Part shown: in pieces, positions 44,038 through 54,073 of the stretch
Position numbering within the stretch: position 1 is the first letter of the stretch
Layout: the number at the start of each line of letters is the position of its first letter
Assembly (NCBI RefSeq): GCF_014077505.1
Contig: NZ_JACGWA010000007.1
Coordinates: 1-64,000 of the forward strand
Length of the DNA: 64,000 nucleotides
DNA from: Colwellia sp. BRX10-3
GTDB taxonomy: Bacteria > Pseudomonadota > Gammaproteobacteria > Enterobacterales > Alteromonadaceae
Direction: 5' to 3'
Notes under the pieces: generated by a model
The model's input: only the letters and a program-made list of their open reading frames with translations
Database searches by the model: none
Told to the model about the DNA's origin: nothing
Translations under genes and position numbers: made by a program

Positions 44038-44288
44038 GTCAAGGAGACGCAGAGTTAGGGAAACCGATTAGGTACAAAAGCATTGACAGTGATGTATTTA
44101 TGGATTAAATGGAATTATTGTTAAAAATGGAGTTAGATTATTTAATCTTAGGTAAATAAGGATGTTATGCAGGATGTATAGGTTATTCATGGAGTGAACT
44201 GATTTTTTAGGGAAGAAGTGCTAAAGGATAGCAAGCCAAGGATATAGTTAAATAATCAAAATGAAAAAGCGACATTATGTCGCTTTTT
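44038..44288 (+). ncRNA. CsrB-family regulatory RNA 2
   Basis: About 250 nt hold 11 GGA motifs, including GCTAAAGGATAGC, a stem with GGA in its loop. It starts with GTCAAGGAGAC like RNA 1 (GTCAGGAAGAC) and shares the internal ATGCAGGATGYATA. It ends in the terminator AAAAAGCGACA-TTA-TGTCGCTTTTT (44264-44288). The matching UvrY-type site upstream supports transcription under the BarA/UvrY (GacS/GacA) system. It is shorter and poorer in GGA than RNA 1, so a CsrC-like partner. The convergent DUF3301 gene ends 30 nt beyond the terminator. Confidence 0.82.
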
Positions 44289-44317
44289 ATTTGCCTGCTC
44301 ATTTATTTTGAGGTTTA

Positions 44318-44620
44318 TTAATTTACACGGTAAGCAGGAGTGTCAATATTATCGAGCTTGTAACCTCGCAATGTCATCGTGCCATGGTATGTTGATTCAC
44401 CATCACCACTAAATTCAAAATCGAAATTACTCAGCCAATGCGGCCCCAAGTGTTTAGAAAATTTAAATCGGCTAGAAAGACGCGCTATCGCTAAAAATTG
44501 TAAATTTTCTTGTTTACAATATTTATCAGCATGTGAACGTGCATACTCTGCGACTTTTCGTAAATACACGAAATACCAAAAAAGTAACCCTATAAAAAGT
44601 AAATAGTAAATATTTTCCAT
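44318..44620 (-). CDS. DUF3301 domain protein
   Basis: This 100-aa protein has one N-terminal membrane helix (YYLLFIGLLFWYFVYLR, ~5-21) followed by a soluble domain with AEYARSHADKYCKQENLQFL, LSSRFKFSKH and FDFEFSGDGESTYHGTMTLR. These fit DUF3301 as I remember it from Vibrio and Shewanella, where it is likewise paired with a DUF3549 gene. It starts 8 nt after the DUF3549 stop. Function unknown. Confidence 0.85.
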   Translation of the reverse strand: MENIYYLLFIGLLFWYFVYLRKVAEYARSHADKYCKQENLQFLAIARLSSRFKFSKHLGPHWLSNFDFEFSGDGESTYHGTMTLRGYKLDNIDTPAYRVN

Positions 44621-44628
44621 GAGAATGC

Positions 44629-45669
44629 CTATTGTTTAAAAAGCATGCCAATGGCTTGGGCCAAATCTGGGCTGCGTTTTGGTGAACGAATTGCTTGCAA
44701 TAGTACGGGGCGTATCAATGGTATTGCAACTAAATCTTTAAATATTGCCGAAAATAATTCGTTATCATTGTCTTTTATTAAATGTTCTAAATAGACAAAA
44801 AGCACTTTTTCAGTACTTAATATTGGCCATAAACGACCCGCAATAATAATCAGTATTTCGTCATTAAGTGCTTTATTAGTGATTAAAGACGTCAAAAATT
44901 CGTGACTAAAAGGATGTTCAGTACTCGATGCAAGTGCACGCAGTAATGCTATAGCCGCTGTATTGTTATTATCATTTATTTCTCGCTGGAAACGTGACGT
45001 TATTTGCATAATAACTTCAGCAGATAACGTGATATTTTCAAGTGCAGAACATAGAGGCACAAGTACTTGTTCAGGCAAATAACTTAAAGCGTTTGCTAAA
45101 GTATCGTTATTGTTAACTTCATTTAATCGAAAGGCAAAGTCAGATAAACCTTGCACACCTATCTCTTGCCAATATTGCCAACCGTTATCGCCTGATAAGT
45201 AACTTTGTGCAGGTGCGTAGAACTTGCTGGCATTTTGTTTAAGTAAAGATGATACAACACTGTTTACTGCGGCTAATTTATATTGAACGGGCGTAAAGTG
45301 ATAGGGGTTTTTCTTAAGCAAAGCTTCTTGCTGCTCGGTTGGACTTACCGTGAGATTATCACCTAATGCTTCAATGATAATAGCAATAAAATGGTTTCTA
45401 GCTCCTTGATTTAATAAGCCACGTTCATCTAGAGGTAGTTTTATAAACCATAAATAAGGGCTAGCTGATTGTTTTTGCCAAAATGCAATAGCGAGCAATG
45501 CATGCCCTTGAATAGGATAAGGATAAGGTAGTTGAGCCGCCTCAATTTTTTCAAATTGCTCTTTCGATATTTTATCTACTCGACGACCAATATCATAAAT
45601 TCGATATTGAGAATCAGATAAGCTCAGTAGTGCTGAAATTGAAGAAATAGTGTCTGAAGTTGTACTCAT
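44629..45669 (-). CDS. DUF3549 family protein
   Basis: This 346-aa cytoplasmic protein matches the DUF3549 pattern: N-terminal ISALLSLSDSQYRIYDIGRR, PYPYPIQGHALLAIAFWQ, YLWFIKLPLDERGLLNQGAR, FTPVQYKLAAVNSVVS, and a helical HEAT-like C-terminal half. It forms a pair with the DUF3301 gene. Both lie between the csr RNAs and truC. Function unknown. Confidence 0.85.
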   Translation of the reverse strand: MSTTSDTISSISALLSLSDSQYRIYDIGRRVDKISKEQFEKIEAAQLPYPYPIQGHALLAIAFWQKQSASPYLWFIKLPLDERGLLNQGARNHFIAIIIEALGDNLTVSPTEQQEALLKKNPYHFTPVQYKLAAVNSVVSSLLKQNASKFYAPAQSYLSGDNGWQYWQEIGVQGLSDFAFRLNEVNNNDTLANALSYLPEQVLVPLCSALENITLSAEVIMQITSRFQREINDNNNTAAIALLRALASSTEHPFSHEFLTSLITNKALNDEILIIIAGRLWPILSTEKVLFVYLEHLIKDNDNELFSAIFKDLVAIPLIRPVLLQAIRSPKRSPDLAQAIGMLFKQ

Positions 45670-46051
45670 ATAATATTACTGTCGCTATTTAAAGTTAATA
45701 AAAATTGATAAAAGAAGGTACAAGTTGTTATGGCGCAATATTATAGAGATAATAGTGATTTAACTCCACCGTTAATCTTTTCTCTTAGTAACTAAATTAA
45801 ACAAAAACTAAGCAGTTTTATTGATGGACTTTGTTCAGGATAAGTAGCTATAAAACCATAGTAAGTTATATATCATCAATGATTTTTTATTAACATTGCA
45901 TATGTTGTTGAATACATCGCTGAAGACTTAAACTGGCTTGTTTATTGTATTTAATGGAAAATATACAGTGAATAATTCGCAACAAAAAATATTGATGGCT
46001 TACTCTACAGGGGCCAATAAATAATCATATATATGAGAAGAATACATCAGC
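45670..46051. other. Intergenic region between divergent DUF3549 and truC genes
   Basis: I looked for a yqcC homologue, which precedes truC in E. coli, and found only short frames of about 20 codons. No repeats or clear promoters stand out. Confidence 0.5.
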
Positions 46052-46828
46052 ATGACAATTAAAAATGCCGGAACGGTAATTGTTGATAAACCCGTGTTAA
46101 AAATTTTATATCAAGACGAGTACTTGGTTGCAGTTGATAAACCTGCAGGGCTATTTGTCCATCGAAGTTTTATGGATAAAGATGAAATTTATTTTGCTTT
46201 ACAACTTATTCGTGATCAAATTGGTCAATATGTTTACCCATTACACCGACTTGATCGGCCAACTTCAGGTGTGTTGATGTTTGCTTTAACTCAAGATGTT
46301 GCTCGCTTAATGGGGCAGGCGTTTAGTGAGCGGAGGATTCAAAAAATCTACTACGCGTTAACGCGAGGACACTTGTTAAATGATGGGACAATTGACTACT
46401 CATTAAAAGAGAAGCTTGATGATTTAGGGGATAAAAATGTTAGTCGTGACAAAGAAGCGCAAAATGCGATAACTGACTATCATTCTGTAGCTACAGCTTC
46501 ATTACAGGTGCCATTAGGGAAGTATTCAAGCGTTCGGTATTCGTTAATTAAATGTCGGCCTCATACTGGGAGACGTCATCAAATTCGACGACATTTAGCG
46601 CATTTACGTCACCCTATAATTGGCGATATAAATTATGGCGACAATAAGCAAAATCCATTTTTTGGTGAGCACTTTGGTTTTAAACGTTTAATGCTAATCG
46701 CTAAGCAAGTAGATTTTATTCATCCAGTTACCGGAACAGCGGTGACGATTGAAGCAGAGTTTGATACACAATGGCAGCAAATTTTTAATGAATTTGAATG
46801 GCAAGAGTTAATGCTTAATGTGCTGTAA
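46052..46828 (+). CDS. truC: tRNA pseudouridine(65) synthase TruC
   Basis: TruC isomerises U65 in tRNA(Ile1) and tRNA(Asp). It is a RluA-family synthase with LYQDEYLVAVDKPAGLFVHRS and the catalytic motif LHRLDRPTSGVLMFA (catalytic Asp ~70). RPHTGRRHQIRRHLAHLRHP and IIGDINYGD are the other family signatures, and HFGFKRLMLIA separates it from RluA and RluC. The length is 258 aa (260 in E. coli). About 17 extra residues precede the usual start at LKILYQDE. Confidence 0.95.
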   Translation: MTIKNAGTVIVDKPVLKILYQDEYLVAVDKPAGLFVHRSFMDKDEIYFALQLIRDQIGQYVYPLHRLDRPTSGVLMFALTQDVARLMGQAFSERRIQKIYYALTRGHLLNDGTIDYSLKEKLDDLGDKNVSRDKEAQNAITDYHSVATASLQVPLGKYSSVRYSLIKCRPHTGRRHQIRRHLAHLRHPIIGDINYGDNKQNPFFGEHFGFKRLMLIAKQVDFIHPVTGTAVTIEAEFDTQWQQIFNEFEWQELMLNVL

Positions 46829-46871
46829 ATTACTATGCAAACGCGTATGTTTGAAATTACTTTAATTGCAC

Positions 46872-47225
46872 TTAATTTGGACCGCTAATTAGCACAGAAT
46901 TAAAGTCTTGTGCAATTAATTTACTGTAGCTGTTGGTAGGTCTTGTTGTTGTGTACTTATCATTAAAGTCGTCATTGTACTCATCACTTTTAGGCCCTCT
47001 AATTTCGACCGCGTTGACAAAGTAGATGGATTGATAATTTTCACGTTGTTCAGCAAAGGCCAACATCATTTGTTGATCTTGTGTCATTTCACGGTTCAAT
47101 AAACTCATCATTAAGTGGTGGTCTGAAAGCAAGGTTTTTTTGCTAACAACAATTTTGGGTGTTGTACTGCAAGCTGATAGAAAAATAACAATTACAATAG
47201 CGATCAATAGTGGTAATTTTTTCAT
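46872..47225 (-). CDS. Uncharacterised lipoprotein
   Basis: I do not recognise this family. The start at MKKLPLLIAIVIVIFLSAC (47225) gives 117 aa, with lipobox LSAC (Cys19). The mature part is ~98 residues, with Met-rich HHLMMSLLNREMTQDQQMML, then an acidic segment and no further cysteines. A longer frame begins eight codons earlier but would move the hydrophobic core away from the N terminus. It converges with truC. Confidence 0.65.
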   Translation of the reverse strand: MKKLPLLIAIVIVIFLSACSTTPKIVVSKKTLLSDHHLMMSLLNREMTQDQQMMLAFAEQRENYQSIYFVNAVEIRGPKSDEYNDDFNDKYTTTRPTNSYSKLIAQDFNSVLISGPN

Positions 47226-47531
47226 AATACTTTTGCTAATTAAGTGCACTTATTATCACTATCGCAAAGGTTATGCCAATTGTAATTTTGACTATGTTTA
47301 ATTGTGTTTTTTTATCGGTGTTTGATTAATAAGTTATTGATTTATAATGGGTGGTTTGATTTTTTTTGTATTTAATAAATTTGAAGTTATTGTAGAAAAG
47401 GGGATTATTGGCAAATTATTTATTGTGTGATTACTGTTGTTAACTTAGTGTCAAAAAAACATCATTTTATAAAATCACACAATATTTTTATTAAATAATA
47501 TTGTATGATTTTATTATGTAATAGCCGTTAT
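47226..47531. other. Intergenic region between dapD and the lipoprotein gene
   Basis: Very A/T-rich, without a credible coding frame. It contains the promoter region of the lipoprotein gene and the long A/T hairpin at 47473-47512. Confidence 0.55.
47473..47512 (-). terminator. A/T-rich hairpin after dapD
   Basis: A 15-bp stem (47473-47487 with 47498-47512) has one wobble and a 10-nt loop. It lies 20 nt after the dapD stop and is followed on the minus strand by TTTTATAAAA. It is a plausible terminator despite little GC. Confidence 0.55.
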
Positions 47532-48362
47532 TTACTCATCAGATACAGAGCGAAGTAAAGCATTAATACCCACTTTCGCACGCGTTTTTGCGTCAACCTT
47601 TTTAACGATAATCGCAGCATATAAGCTATAAGTACCACATTTAGAAGGCAAGTTGCCGGGAACAACCACTGAGCCCGCGGGTACTCGGCCGTAATGTACT
47701 TCGCCGGTTTCTCTGTCATAAATACGGGTACTTTGACCGATATAAACGCCCATTGATATTACCGCTCCTTCTTCGACGACTACGCCTTCTACAATTTCTG
47801 AGCGAGCTCCGATAAAACAGTTGTCTTCGATAATTGTTGGTCCAGCTTGAAGGGGTTCAAGTACGCCACCAATACCAACGCCACCAGATAAATGTACGTT
47901 TTTACCAATTTGCGCGCAAGAGCCTACAGTTGCCCAACCGTCTACCATACAGCCTTCATCTACATAGGCACCAATATTAACGAAACTCGGCATTACCACA
48001 ACATTTTTACCAATAAAGCTACCGGTACGCACTGAAGCACCCGGAACAATTCTTACGCCGTCAGCGACAAAGTCTGCGTGGCTATAATCAGTATATTTCA
48101 TTGGTACTTTGTCGAAGAACTTGCTTTCTGCACCGTCAATAACTTCGTTATCCCAAATTCTAAAAGAGAGTAACACCGCTTTCTTTAGCCATTGGTGAAC
48201 CACCCATTCACCGGCAATTTTTTCTGCAACGCGTGCAGAGCCATTATTTAACGCCGCTAGTGCATCTAAAACGGCTTGTTTTACTTCAGTAGATACAGTA
48301 GCAGGCGTTATGTTCATTCGTTCTTCGAACGCTTGCTCAATAATTGTTTGTAATTGTGACAT
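47532..48362 (-). CDS. dapD: Tetrahydrodipicolinate N-succinyltransferase DapD
   Basis: DapD succinylates tetrahydrodipicolinate in the succinylase branch of lysine/diaminopimelate synthesis. It has a helical N-terminal domain (~1-100) and a left-handed beta-helix of hexapeptide repeats ([60 protein letters not shown]). The length is 276 aa (274 in E. coli). It is 29 nt after glnD, in the map-glnD-dapD order of E. coli. Confidence 0.96.
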   Translation of the reverse strand: MSQLQTIIEQAFEERMNITPATVSTEVKQAVLDALAALNNGSARVAEKIAGEWVVHQWLKKAVLLSFRIWDNEVIDGAESKFFDKVPMKYTDYSHADFVADGVRIVPGASVRTGSFIGKNVVVMPSFVNIGAYVDEGCMVDGWATVGSCAQIGKNVHLSGGVGIGGVLEPLQAGPTIIEDNCFIGARSEIVEGVVVEEGAVISMGVYIGQSTRIYDRETGEVHYGRVPAGSVVVPGNLPSKCGTYSLYAAIIVKKVDAKTRAKVGINALLRSVSDE

Positions 48363-48391
48363 GGAGATCCCTAATATTAATATTGTAAAAT

Positions 48392-51016
48392 TTATCGCTG
48401 ACTATCTGAGCAAAGCATAGCTTCTAATGCGTCTTTTTGTTCTTGAGTAAGCGCGAGATTGTCATTATTTGAAATCGTAAAAACATCTTCAGCTTTTTCG
48501 CCAAATGTAGTGATTTTAGCTGAATGTATTTGAATTTTGCACTTTTGAAAAATAGTGGCAATATTCGCTAACAGCCCTGGATGATCTAGCGCCACTATTT
48601 CCAGTAAAGTACGATTTTTAGCAGCACCGGCTATAAAGCTAACATGCGTTGGCACTTTAAATTGGCGAAACCTTTTTGCCAAAGGTTTTGGCTTGATACG
48701 AATTTGCTTTGAGGCTAATTTAACACTTAATGAACGGGCTATGGTCAAAGCTCTAGCACTATCATTAATAGCTTTATTGCGGTTATCTAACACGACAAAA
48801 GTATTTGCCGTGTAACCCGATTTATTGGTGGTGATTTTTGCATCATGAATTGAGAGCTTTTTTGCACCAAGCAATGAAACAATATTAAAAAATATATTGG
48901 GTTTATCTTTTGTATAAACAAATACTTCTGTTCCACCACGATAAGGTTTTGGACTTATGATGACCAAGGGCTTATCTTTGTTGTGTGACAATATATGTTT
49001 AAAGTGCCAAGCAATTTGTTCAGGTGAGTAGCGTAAAAAGTAATCCGCTTTAAACTCTTTCCACAATTGCTTTAAACGTACTTGATCGATTGTTTCTGCT
49101 TTTAAAATTTCAATCGCTTGTTGTTGGTTTTCTCTGATTTTAGCGCGTAAATCGACCGGTTTTTCAAGACCACGTCTAAAGGCTCGCTTGGTACTAAAAT
49201 ATAAATCTTCTAGTAAATTGGCTTTCCAACTATTCCATAAACTTTCGTTGGTAGCGCGCATGTCGGCGACAGTTAAACAATATAAATAATCTAGATGAGC
49301 TTCATCACGAACAATTTCAGCGAAAGTTTTAATAACTTCAGGATCTGATATATCTCTGCGCTGCGCGGTAACTGACATTAATAAATGCTTTTCAACTAGC
49401 CAAGCTATCATGCGACCATCGTGATCACCCAATTTATGGATTTTAGCAAAATCTAACGCGTCAATCGCGCCAAGTTTTGCATGATCGCCACCACGTCCTT
49501 TGGCAATGTCGTGAAATATACCGGCAAAATATAATAGCTCAGGTTTGCGTACACGCTGAACAATTTTACTGCACAAGGGGTATTCAGCATTATGTTCTGC
49601 TTGGCTAAAACGGTACAAGTTTTTCAATAAACGATAACTGTGCTCATCGACAGAATAGGCATGAAACAAATCAAATTGCATTTGACCAACAATATTACGC
49701 CACAGAGGTAAATAGGCACCAATAATTGAATGGCGGTGCATCAATGTGAACGCTAAACCTAAACCACGAGGGTGTTTAATTAAGGCGACAAATATTTCTC
49801 TACATCGCTCATAGTCAATCATGCCTGAAACTAAACGTCGGCGCGCATTTCGCATTAAACGCAAGGTTTCAGGATGTAAATCAGTAATTTCTTTGTGTTG
49901 TGCTATCAGTAAAAACATTTCCATGATCATGGTTGAACGAGTAAAAACCCGTTTATTACAAACCTTGATTTGACCGTCAATAATCACGAAGTCCTCATTG
50001 AGGACAATTTCTTTACTGTGTTTTTTCTCGTTTAAAATAGCGTATTCAAAATGCTGTAGCAGCATTCTATTGAGCTCTGAAACGCGAGATATAATACGGA
50101 AAAAACGCTTCATCATACGTTCAATAGCAAGCTTGCCGCCATCACCAAACCCCATTAATTCAGCAACATCGGCCTGATAATCAAACAGTAAGCGGTTTTC
50201 ATTACGTCCGGCAATAAAGTGTAACGCACAGCGCATACGCCAGAGATAATCTTGACACTCAAGCAGTTCAAAAAACTCATTAGTGGTTAGGTAGTTATGG
50301 TCAATCAATTGCTCTAGGGTATCAGCCATAAAATGGCGTTTGGCTACCCAGCCAATGGTTTGAATATCTCTTAAACCACCGGGGTTTGCTTTTAAATTTG
50401 GTTCAAGCGTATAAGATGCGCCATGGTATTGTTGATGACGCTGATATTGCTCATTGCGCTTGGCAATAAAAAACTTCTCAGAAGTCCAAAATATATCTTC
50501 AATCAACAAGGGTTGTAACTGAGATACTAAAGCGTTATTGCCACAAATCTGACGCATTTCCATCAAATTAGTTGCTATGGTAACGTCGTCAATTGCTTGG
50601 TTTAGGCATTCTTTTATACTGCGAACACTGTGACCAATATCCAGTTTTACATCCCAAAGTTGGGTAATAAAAGCAGATATTTTTTCGGCTAAGTCATCTG
50701 CTATTACATCTTGGGTAATTAATAAAATATCAACATCTGAATAAGGATGAAGCTCTCGACGGCCATAACCGCCAACAGCAGCCAAACTAATTTGAAACTC
50801 ATCTAAATGGTGTTGGCACCATAGTTTGGTTAAAATTAGATCAACATAGAAGGCTCTTGCAGCAACAAGCGAGGTAACTTCACTGATGGGGAACTGATCT
50901 TGTTGCCACTGAAGAAATTCATTACTGAGTAAACATATTTGTGAGCTACTTAATGAAGGGGCACTAATGGCTAGAGCTTCACTGTATTTTTCTGGGATTA
51001 ATGATGGTGTATTCAA
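48392..51016 (-). CDS. glnD: Bifunctional uridylyltransferase/uridylyl-removing enzyme GlnD
   Basis: GlnD senses glutamine and modifies the PII protein. Domain order is the nucleotidyltransferase, with [18 protein letters not shown] (metal Asp pair, ~90-107), then the helical PII-UTase linker, the HD phosphohydrolase domain ([19 protein letters not shown], ~500-518), and two C-terminal ACT domains ([20 protein letters not shown], ~690-710, and [20 protein letters not shown], ~800-820). The length of 874 aa is near the usual 890. All active-site motifs are intact. Confidence 0.96.
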   Translation of the reverse strand: MNTPSLIPEKYSEALAISAPSLSSSQICLLSNEFLQWQQDQFPISEVTSLVAARAFYVDLILTKLWCQHHLDEFQISLAAVGGYGRRELHPYSDVDILLITQDVIADDLAEKISAFITQLWDVKLDIGHSVRSIKECLNQAIDDVTIATNLMEMRQICGNNALVSQLQPLLIEDIFWTSEKFFIAKRNEQYQRHQQYHGASYTLEPNLKANPGGLRDIQTIGWVAKRHFMADTLEQLIDHNYLTTNEFFELLECQDYLWRMRCALHFIAGRNENRLLFDYQADVAELMGFGDGGKLAIERMMKRFFRIISRVSELNRMLLQHFEYAILNEKKHSKEIVLNEDFVIIDGQIKVCNKRVFTRSTMIMEMFLLIAQHKEITDLHPETLRLMRNARRRLVSGMIDYERCREIFVALIKHPRGLGLAFTLMHRHSIIGAYLPLWRNIVGQMQFDLFHAYSVDEHSYRLLKNLYRFSQAEHNAEYPLCSKIVQRVRKPELLYFAGIFHDIAKGRGGDHAKLGAIDALDFAKIHKLGDHDGRMIAWLVEKHLLMSVTAQRRDISDPEVIKTFAEIVRDEAHLDYLYCLTVADMRATNESLWNSWKANLLEDLYFSTKRAFRRGLEKPVDLRAKIRENQQQAIEILKAETIDQVRLKQLWKEFKADYFLRYSPEQIAWHFKHILSHNKDKPLVIISPKPYRGGTEVFVYTKDKPNIFFNIVSLLGAKKLSIHDAKITTNKSGYTANTFVVLDNRNKAINDSARALTIARSLSVKLASKQIRIKPKPLAKRFRQFKVPTHVSFIAGAAKNRTLLEIVALDHPGLLANIATIFQKCKIQIHSAKITTFGEKAEDVFTISNNDNLALTQEQKDALEAMLCSDSQR

Positions 51017-51099
51017 CAGTTAGCTCTCATATTTTTATTTATATTGCCGTTAGCCTTTAATTTACAAATACCTAAATTAGTTAATGGGTAATTGGCAAT

Positions 51100-51888
51100 T
51101 TAATTATGCAGTATGCGGGCGATGGTATCATCTTTACGCAAGGTTAATATTTCACAGCCAGTTTTAGTAACCACAACCGTATGCTCCCATTGCGCTGATT
51201 TTTTAGCATCTAAGGTATATACCGTCCAATTATCTTCTTTATCAAGCAAGGTGTTAGCACGACCTAAATTAATCATAGGTTCAATAGTGAAGCACATGCC
51301 TTCTTGCATTTTTTCACTGTCATTATTTTTATAATGAACAATTTGTGGCTCTTCGTGAAATTCTTTACCAATACCATGACCGCAATATTCTTTTACTATT
51401 GAATAACGCCCAGATTTTTTGATGAACTTTTGAATTGCTGTACCTATTTCACCAAAGGTATTGCCAGGCTTAACTTTTTTAAGACCAACATATAAAGATT
51501 CTTGAGTAATGCGACAAAGACGATTGTCTTCTGCTGAGGTTTCGCCAATGAGAAACATTTTACTAGTATCACCGTGATAACCATCTTTAATGACGGTAAT
51601 ATCAATATTGATAATGTCGCCATCCACTAATGGTGTGTCATTTGGAATGCCGTGACAAACCACGTGGTTAACTGAGGTACAAATGGACTTTGGAAAACCA
51701 TGATAATTTAATGGTGCAGAAATCGCATTTTGCACTTTATCAGTATATTCAGCACATAAAGTATTAAGCTGATCTGTTGTAATGCCTTCTTGAACATGAG
51801 GTTCTATCATTTCCAATACTTCTGCAGCAAGTTTTCCCGCAATTCTCATTTTCTCTATTTCTTGCTGATCTTTAATCGTGATTGTCAT
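51100..51888 (-). CDS. map: Type I methionine aminopeptidase Map
   Basis: Map removes initiator methionine from nascent proteins. Metal ligands are visible: Asp in INIDITVIKDGYHGDTS (two), His in GHGIGKEFHEEP, Glu in FTIEPMIN and Glu in QWEHTVVVT. The substrate-side His is in CHGIPND. The length is 262 aa (264 in E. coli). It is divergent from rpsB, as in E. coli, though a DsbA-like gene lies between them here. A small hairpin (CATTCTC-TCAA-GAGAATG, 51948-51965) lies 60 bp upstream. Confidence 0.96.
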   Translation of the reverse strand: MTITIKDQQEIEKMRIAGKLAAEVLEMIEPHVQEGITTDQLNTLCAEYTDKVQNAISAPLNYHGFPKSICTSVNHVVCHGIPNDTPLVDGDIINIDITVIKDGYHGDTSKMFLIGETSAEDNRLCRITQESLYVGLKKVKPGNTFGEIGTAIQKFIKKSGRYSIVKEYCGHGIGKEFHEEPQIVHYKNNDSEKMQEGMCFTIEPMINLGRANTLLDKEDNWTVYTLDAKKSAQWEHTVVVTKTGCEILTLRKDDTIARILHN

Positions 51889-52274
51889 AAAACCTCAAAT
51901 GTGAATCTGTACTTAATGTCATTAGGATAAATTAGTTATCGGCTTAACATTCTCTCAAGAGAATGAAAAATTATAGCTGTAGATAAATAATCATTGTTAC
52001 TGATTTTACCTGCTTTTTTTACCTTTGCCCAATCGTAAAATGCCAGAGTAAATAATTAAATGTTATATGCTGGTGTTTGCTGAGTATAGTGTCCAAATAC
52101 TACGGATGAAAAAAATATAAAAACACTTAGAAATAAAGTCATTGTTGATTTCTATGTTTATTGAAAAATGCTTTAAAAGTAAATCTTTTAAACTGGGCGT
52201 ATTTGAAATTTACCTTTAGGCGCAATATTGATGACAACGCAAAGCTGCCATCAATAACACTATGGTAAATCAGC
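51889..52274. other. Intergenic region upstream of map
   Basis: No coding frame is seen. It contains the small perfect inverted repeat at 51948-51965 and otherwise unremarkable A/T-rich sequence. Confidence 0.55.
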
Positions 52275-52901
52275 TTATGATAAATTTTCTAGTTCAAGCT
52301 TCACTGCTTCTATTATCGCTTCAGGGTTTTCTAAATAAAGGTTGTGGTTCAACAACACTAAACTTTCATTGCAAGCTAATAACATGGCTGGAATAGCTTG
52401 AGTGCCAATAATCTCTTGCACTTCTATGATGTCATGAATGGCAAATTCAGCATCTTTAGTTAACTTGTTAGATTGAAGACATTTTGCTGGAGGTGAGAGC
52501 TTTAGCTCATCAATAATGTCACTAACACTTTCTTCGTCGGTCAGTTCGTTACCTAAAACAAAGTGTGCATATTGTAACTTTTGCAATAATTCAAAAGCAG
52601 ATTTTGCTGATTTGTTTTGCACCCACGCCATTAAATTCGCCACTAATGTAGAGTCTTTTGTATAATTGAGTGTATCAATGTAGTTGGCACCAAACGCTAC
52701 TTGACTAAATTCGCCAACAGCTGAAAGAGTGATCGGCGATACTTTGTTGTCGCCATCGTAATAACCTATATGCATAGCTCTAAGGGTAATAGCCGGAAAA
52801 GCGCTTAACACTTTTTCAACTAATACGGTTGAGGCATAGCTCCAAGGACAATGGCTATCGTAAATATAAAAAAGTTCTGCAGTAGGTGTGTTCAATGACA
52901 T
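52275..52901 (-). CDS. DsbA-family thioredoxin-fold protein with CPWS motif
   Basis: This 208-aa cytoplasmic protein (no signal peptide) has a DsbA/FrnE-like thioredoxin fold with an inserted helical domain. The redox-motif position reads DSHCPWSYAS, that is C-P-W-S, with only the first cysteine retained. The cis-proline loop is GTQAIPAMLL. Such CPWS proteins resemble the HCCA isomerase or glutathione S-transferase kappa side of the family rather than disulfide oxidases. The function is open. It lies between map and rpsB. Confidence 0.8.
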   Translation of the reverse strand: MSLNTPTAELFYIYDSHCPWSYASTVLVEKVLSAFPAITLRAMHIGYYDGDNKVSPITLSAVGEFSQVAFGANYIDTLNYTKDSTLVANLMAWVQNKSAKSAFELLQKLQYAHFVLGNELTDEESVSDIIDELKLSPPAKCLQSNKLTKDAEFAIHDIIEVQEIIGTQAIPAMLLACNESLVLLNHNLYLENPEAIIEAVKLELENLS

Positions 52902-53033
52902 GATTTAATTAGCTTGATAAAAAAAGTAAGTTAATTTTAACTCGCTGGTATTAAAGATCCTAGTCCTAAGCAAAATAAAATATCATTAGGGTTAATTTCA
53001 AGCTAAAAGCTGGTTAATTGTTCGAGTTTATGG

Positions 53034-53250
53034 TATAAAGTGCGCCGTTAATTTGTTTGTCTGAATCTTCAATAGATTTCTCAAATATTTTTAGCATAAA
53101 GGGTATTGAAAAAATTCAATACATTAAAACTAAACTCACATACATCTAGCAAAGATATACCGGGGTGCTCAGCGAATTTACGATAAGTAAAACGCAATAA
53201 GGGTCGTGTATATTGGATGTATGAACGCTTAACCCCACAAAGGAAAAAAC
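53034..53250 (+). promoter_or_regulatory. rpsB promoter and structured leader
   Basis: A TATAAA -10 hexamer at 53034-53039 is followed by a GC-rich discriminator (GTGCGCC), a feature of stringently controlled promoters; the -35 is weak. In the leader GGGGT (53162-53166) can pair with ACCCC (53232-53236), and AGCG (53171-53174) with CGCT (53226-53229). This encloses a large loop and places the stem just before the AAGGAAA ribosome site. This fits the autogenous S2 leader known upstream of rpsB in gammaproteobacteria. Confidence 0.65.
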
Positions 53251-53979
53251 ATGCCAAACGTTTCTATGCGCGATATGCTTAAAGCAGGTGTTCATTTCGG
53301 TCACAAAACCCGTTATTGGAACCCAAAAATGAAATCATACATTTTTGGTTCACGCGATAAAGTTCATATCATCAACCTTGAACAAACTGTTCCAATGTTC
53401 AACGAAGCTCTTGCTGTATTAAGCAACGTTTCTGCGAAGAAAGGTAAAGTTTTATTTGTTGGTACTAAACGCGCTGCAAGCGATGCTATAAAAGATGCTG
53501 CAATAAAATGTGATCAATTCTACGTAAATCACCGTTGGTTAGGTGGTATGTTGACTAACTGGAAAACAGTTCGTCAATCAATCAAACGTTTAAAAGATCT
53601 TGAAGCTCAAAGCTCAGACGGTACTTTTGAAGCACTTACTAAGAAAGAAGCTTTAATGCGTACTCGTGAAATGGAAAAACTTGAGAAAAGCCTTGGTGGT
53701 ATCAAAAACATGGGTGGTTTACCTGATGTTTTATTCATCATTGATGCGGATCACGAGCACATTTCTATTAAAGAAGCTAACAACTTAGGCATTCCAGTAA
53801 TTTCTGTTGTTGATACAAACTCAAATCCAGATGGCGTTGACTACATCGTTCCAGGTAACGATGATGCGATTCGCGCTGTGACCTTATACCTAGATTCAGC
53901 TGCTAATGCTGTTCTTTCAGGTCGCGAGCAAAACATCGCAGTACAAGCAGAAAAAGACGGTTTTGTTGAAACTGAATAA
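53251..53979 (+). CDS. rpsB: 30S ribosomal protein S2
   Basis: S2 binds at the head-body junction of the small subunit and, with S1, controls translation of its own operon. The sequence is highly conserved: [60 protein letters not shown] and [20 protein letters not shown]. The length of 242 aa is standard. AAAGGAAA precedes the ATG. It is the first gene of the rpsB-tsf operon. Confidence 0.98.
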   Translation: MPNVSMRDMLKAGVHFGHKTRYWNPKMKSYIFGSRDKVHIINLEQTVPMFNEALAVLSNVSAKKGKVLFVGTKRAASDAIKDAAIKCDQFYVNHRWLGGMLTNWKTVRQSIKRLKDLEAQSSDGTFEALTKKEALMRTREMEKLEKSLGGIKNMGGLPDVLFIIDADHEHISIKEANNLGIPVISVVDTNSNPDGVDYIVPGNDDAIRAVTLYLDSAANAVLSGREQNIAVQAEKDGFVETE

Positions 53980-54009
53980 ATTCAGTTTTAAGTAACGTTT
54001 TATACTGTT

Positions 54010-54041
54010 ATTACCACAACAGCCAAGGTTGTTGTGGTAAT
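54010..54041 (+). terminator. rpsB-tsf intergenic hairpin (attenuator)
   Basis: ATTACCACAAC pairs with GTTGTGGTAAT across a 10-nt loop between rpsB and tsf. A T run (CTTTTTATAT) follows about 10 nt later. It probably partially terminates or stabilises the rpsB transcript and tunes the S2 to EF-Ts ratio, as reported in E. coli. Confidence 0.7.
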
Positions 54042-54073
54042 TACTGAACACTTTTTATATTGAGGAAAATTTC

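Noticed and set aside
45670-46051. yqcC homologue before truC, expected from E. coli synteny
   Set aside because: Only frames of about 20 codons are present, with no similarity to YqcC.
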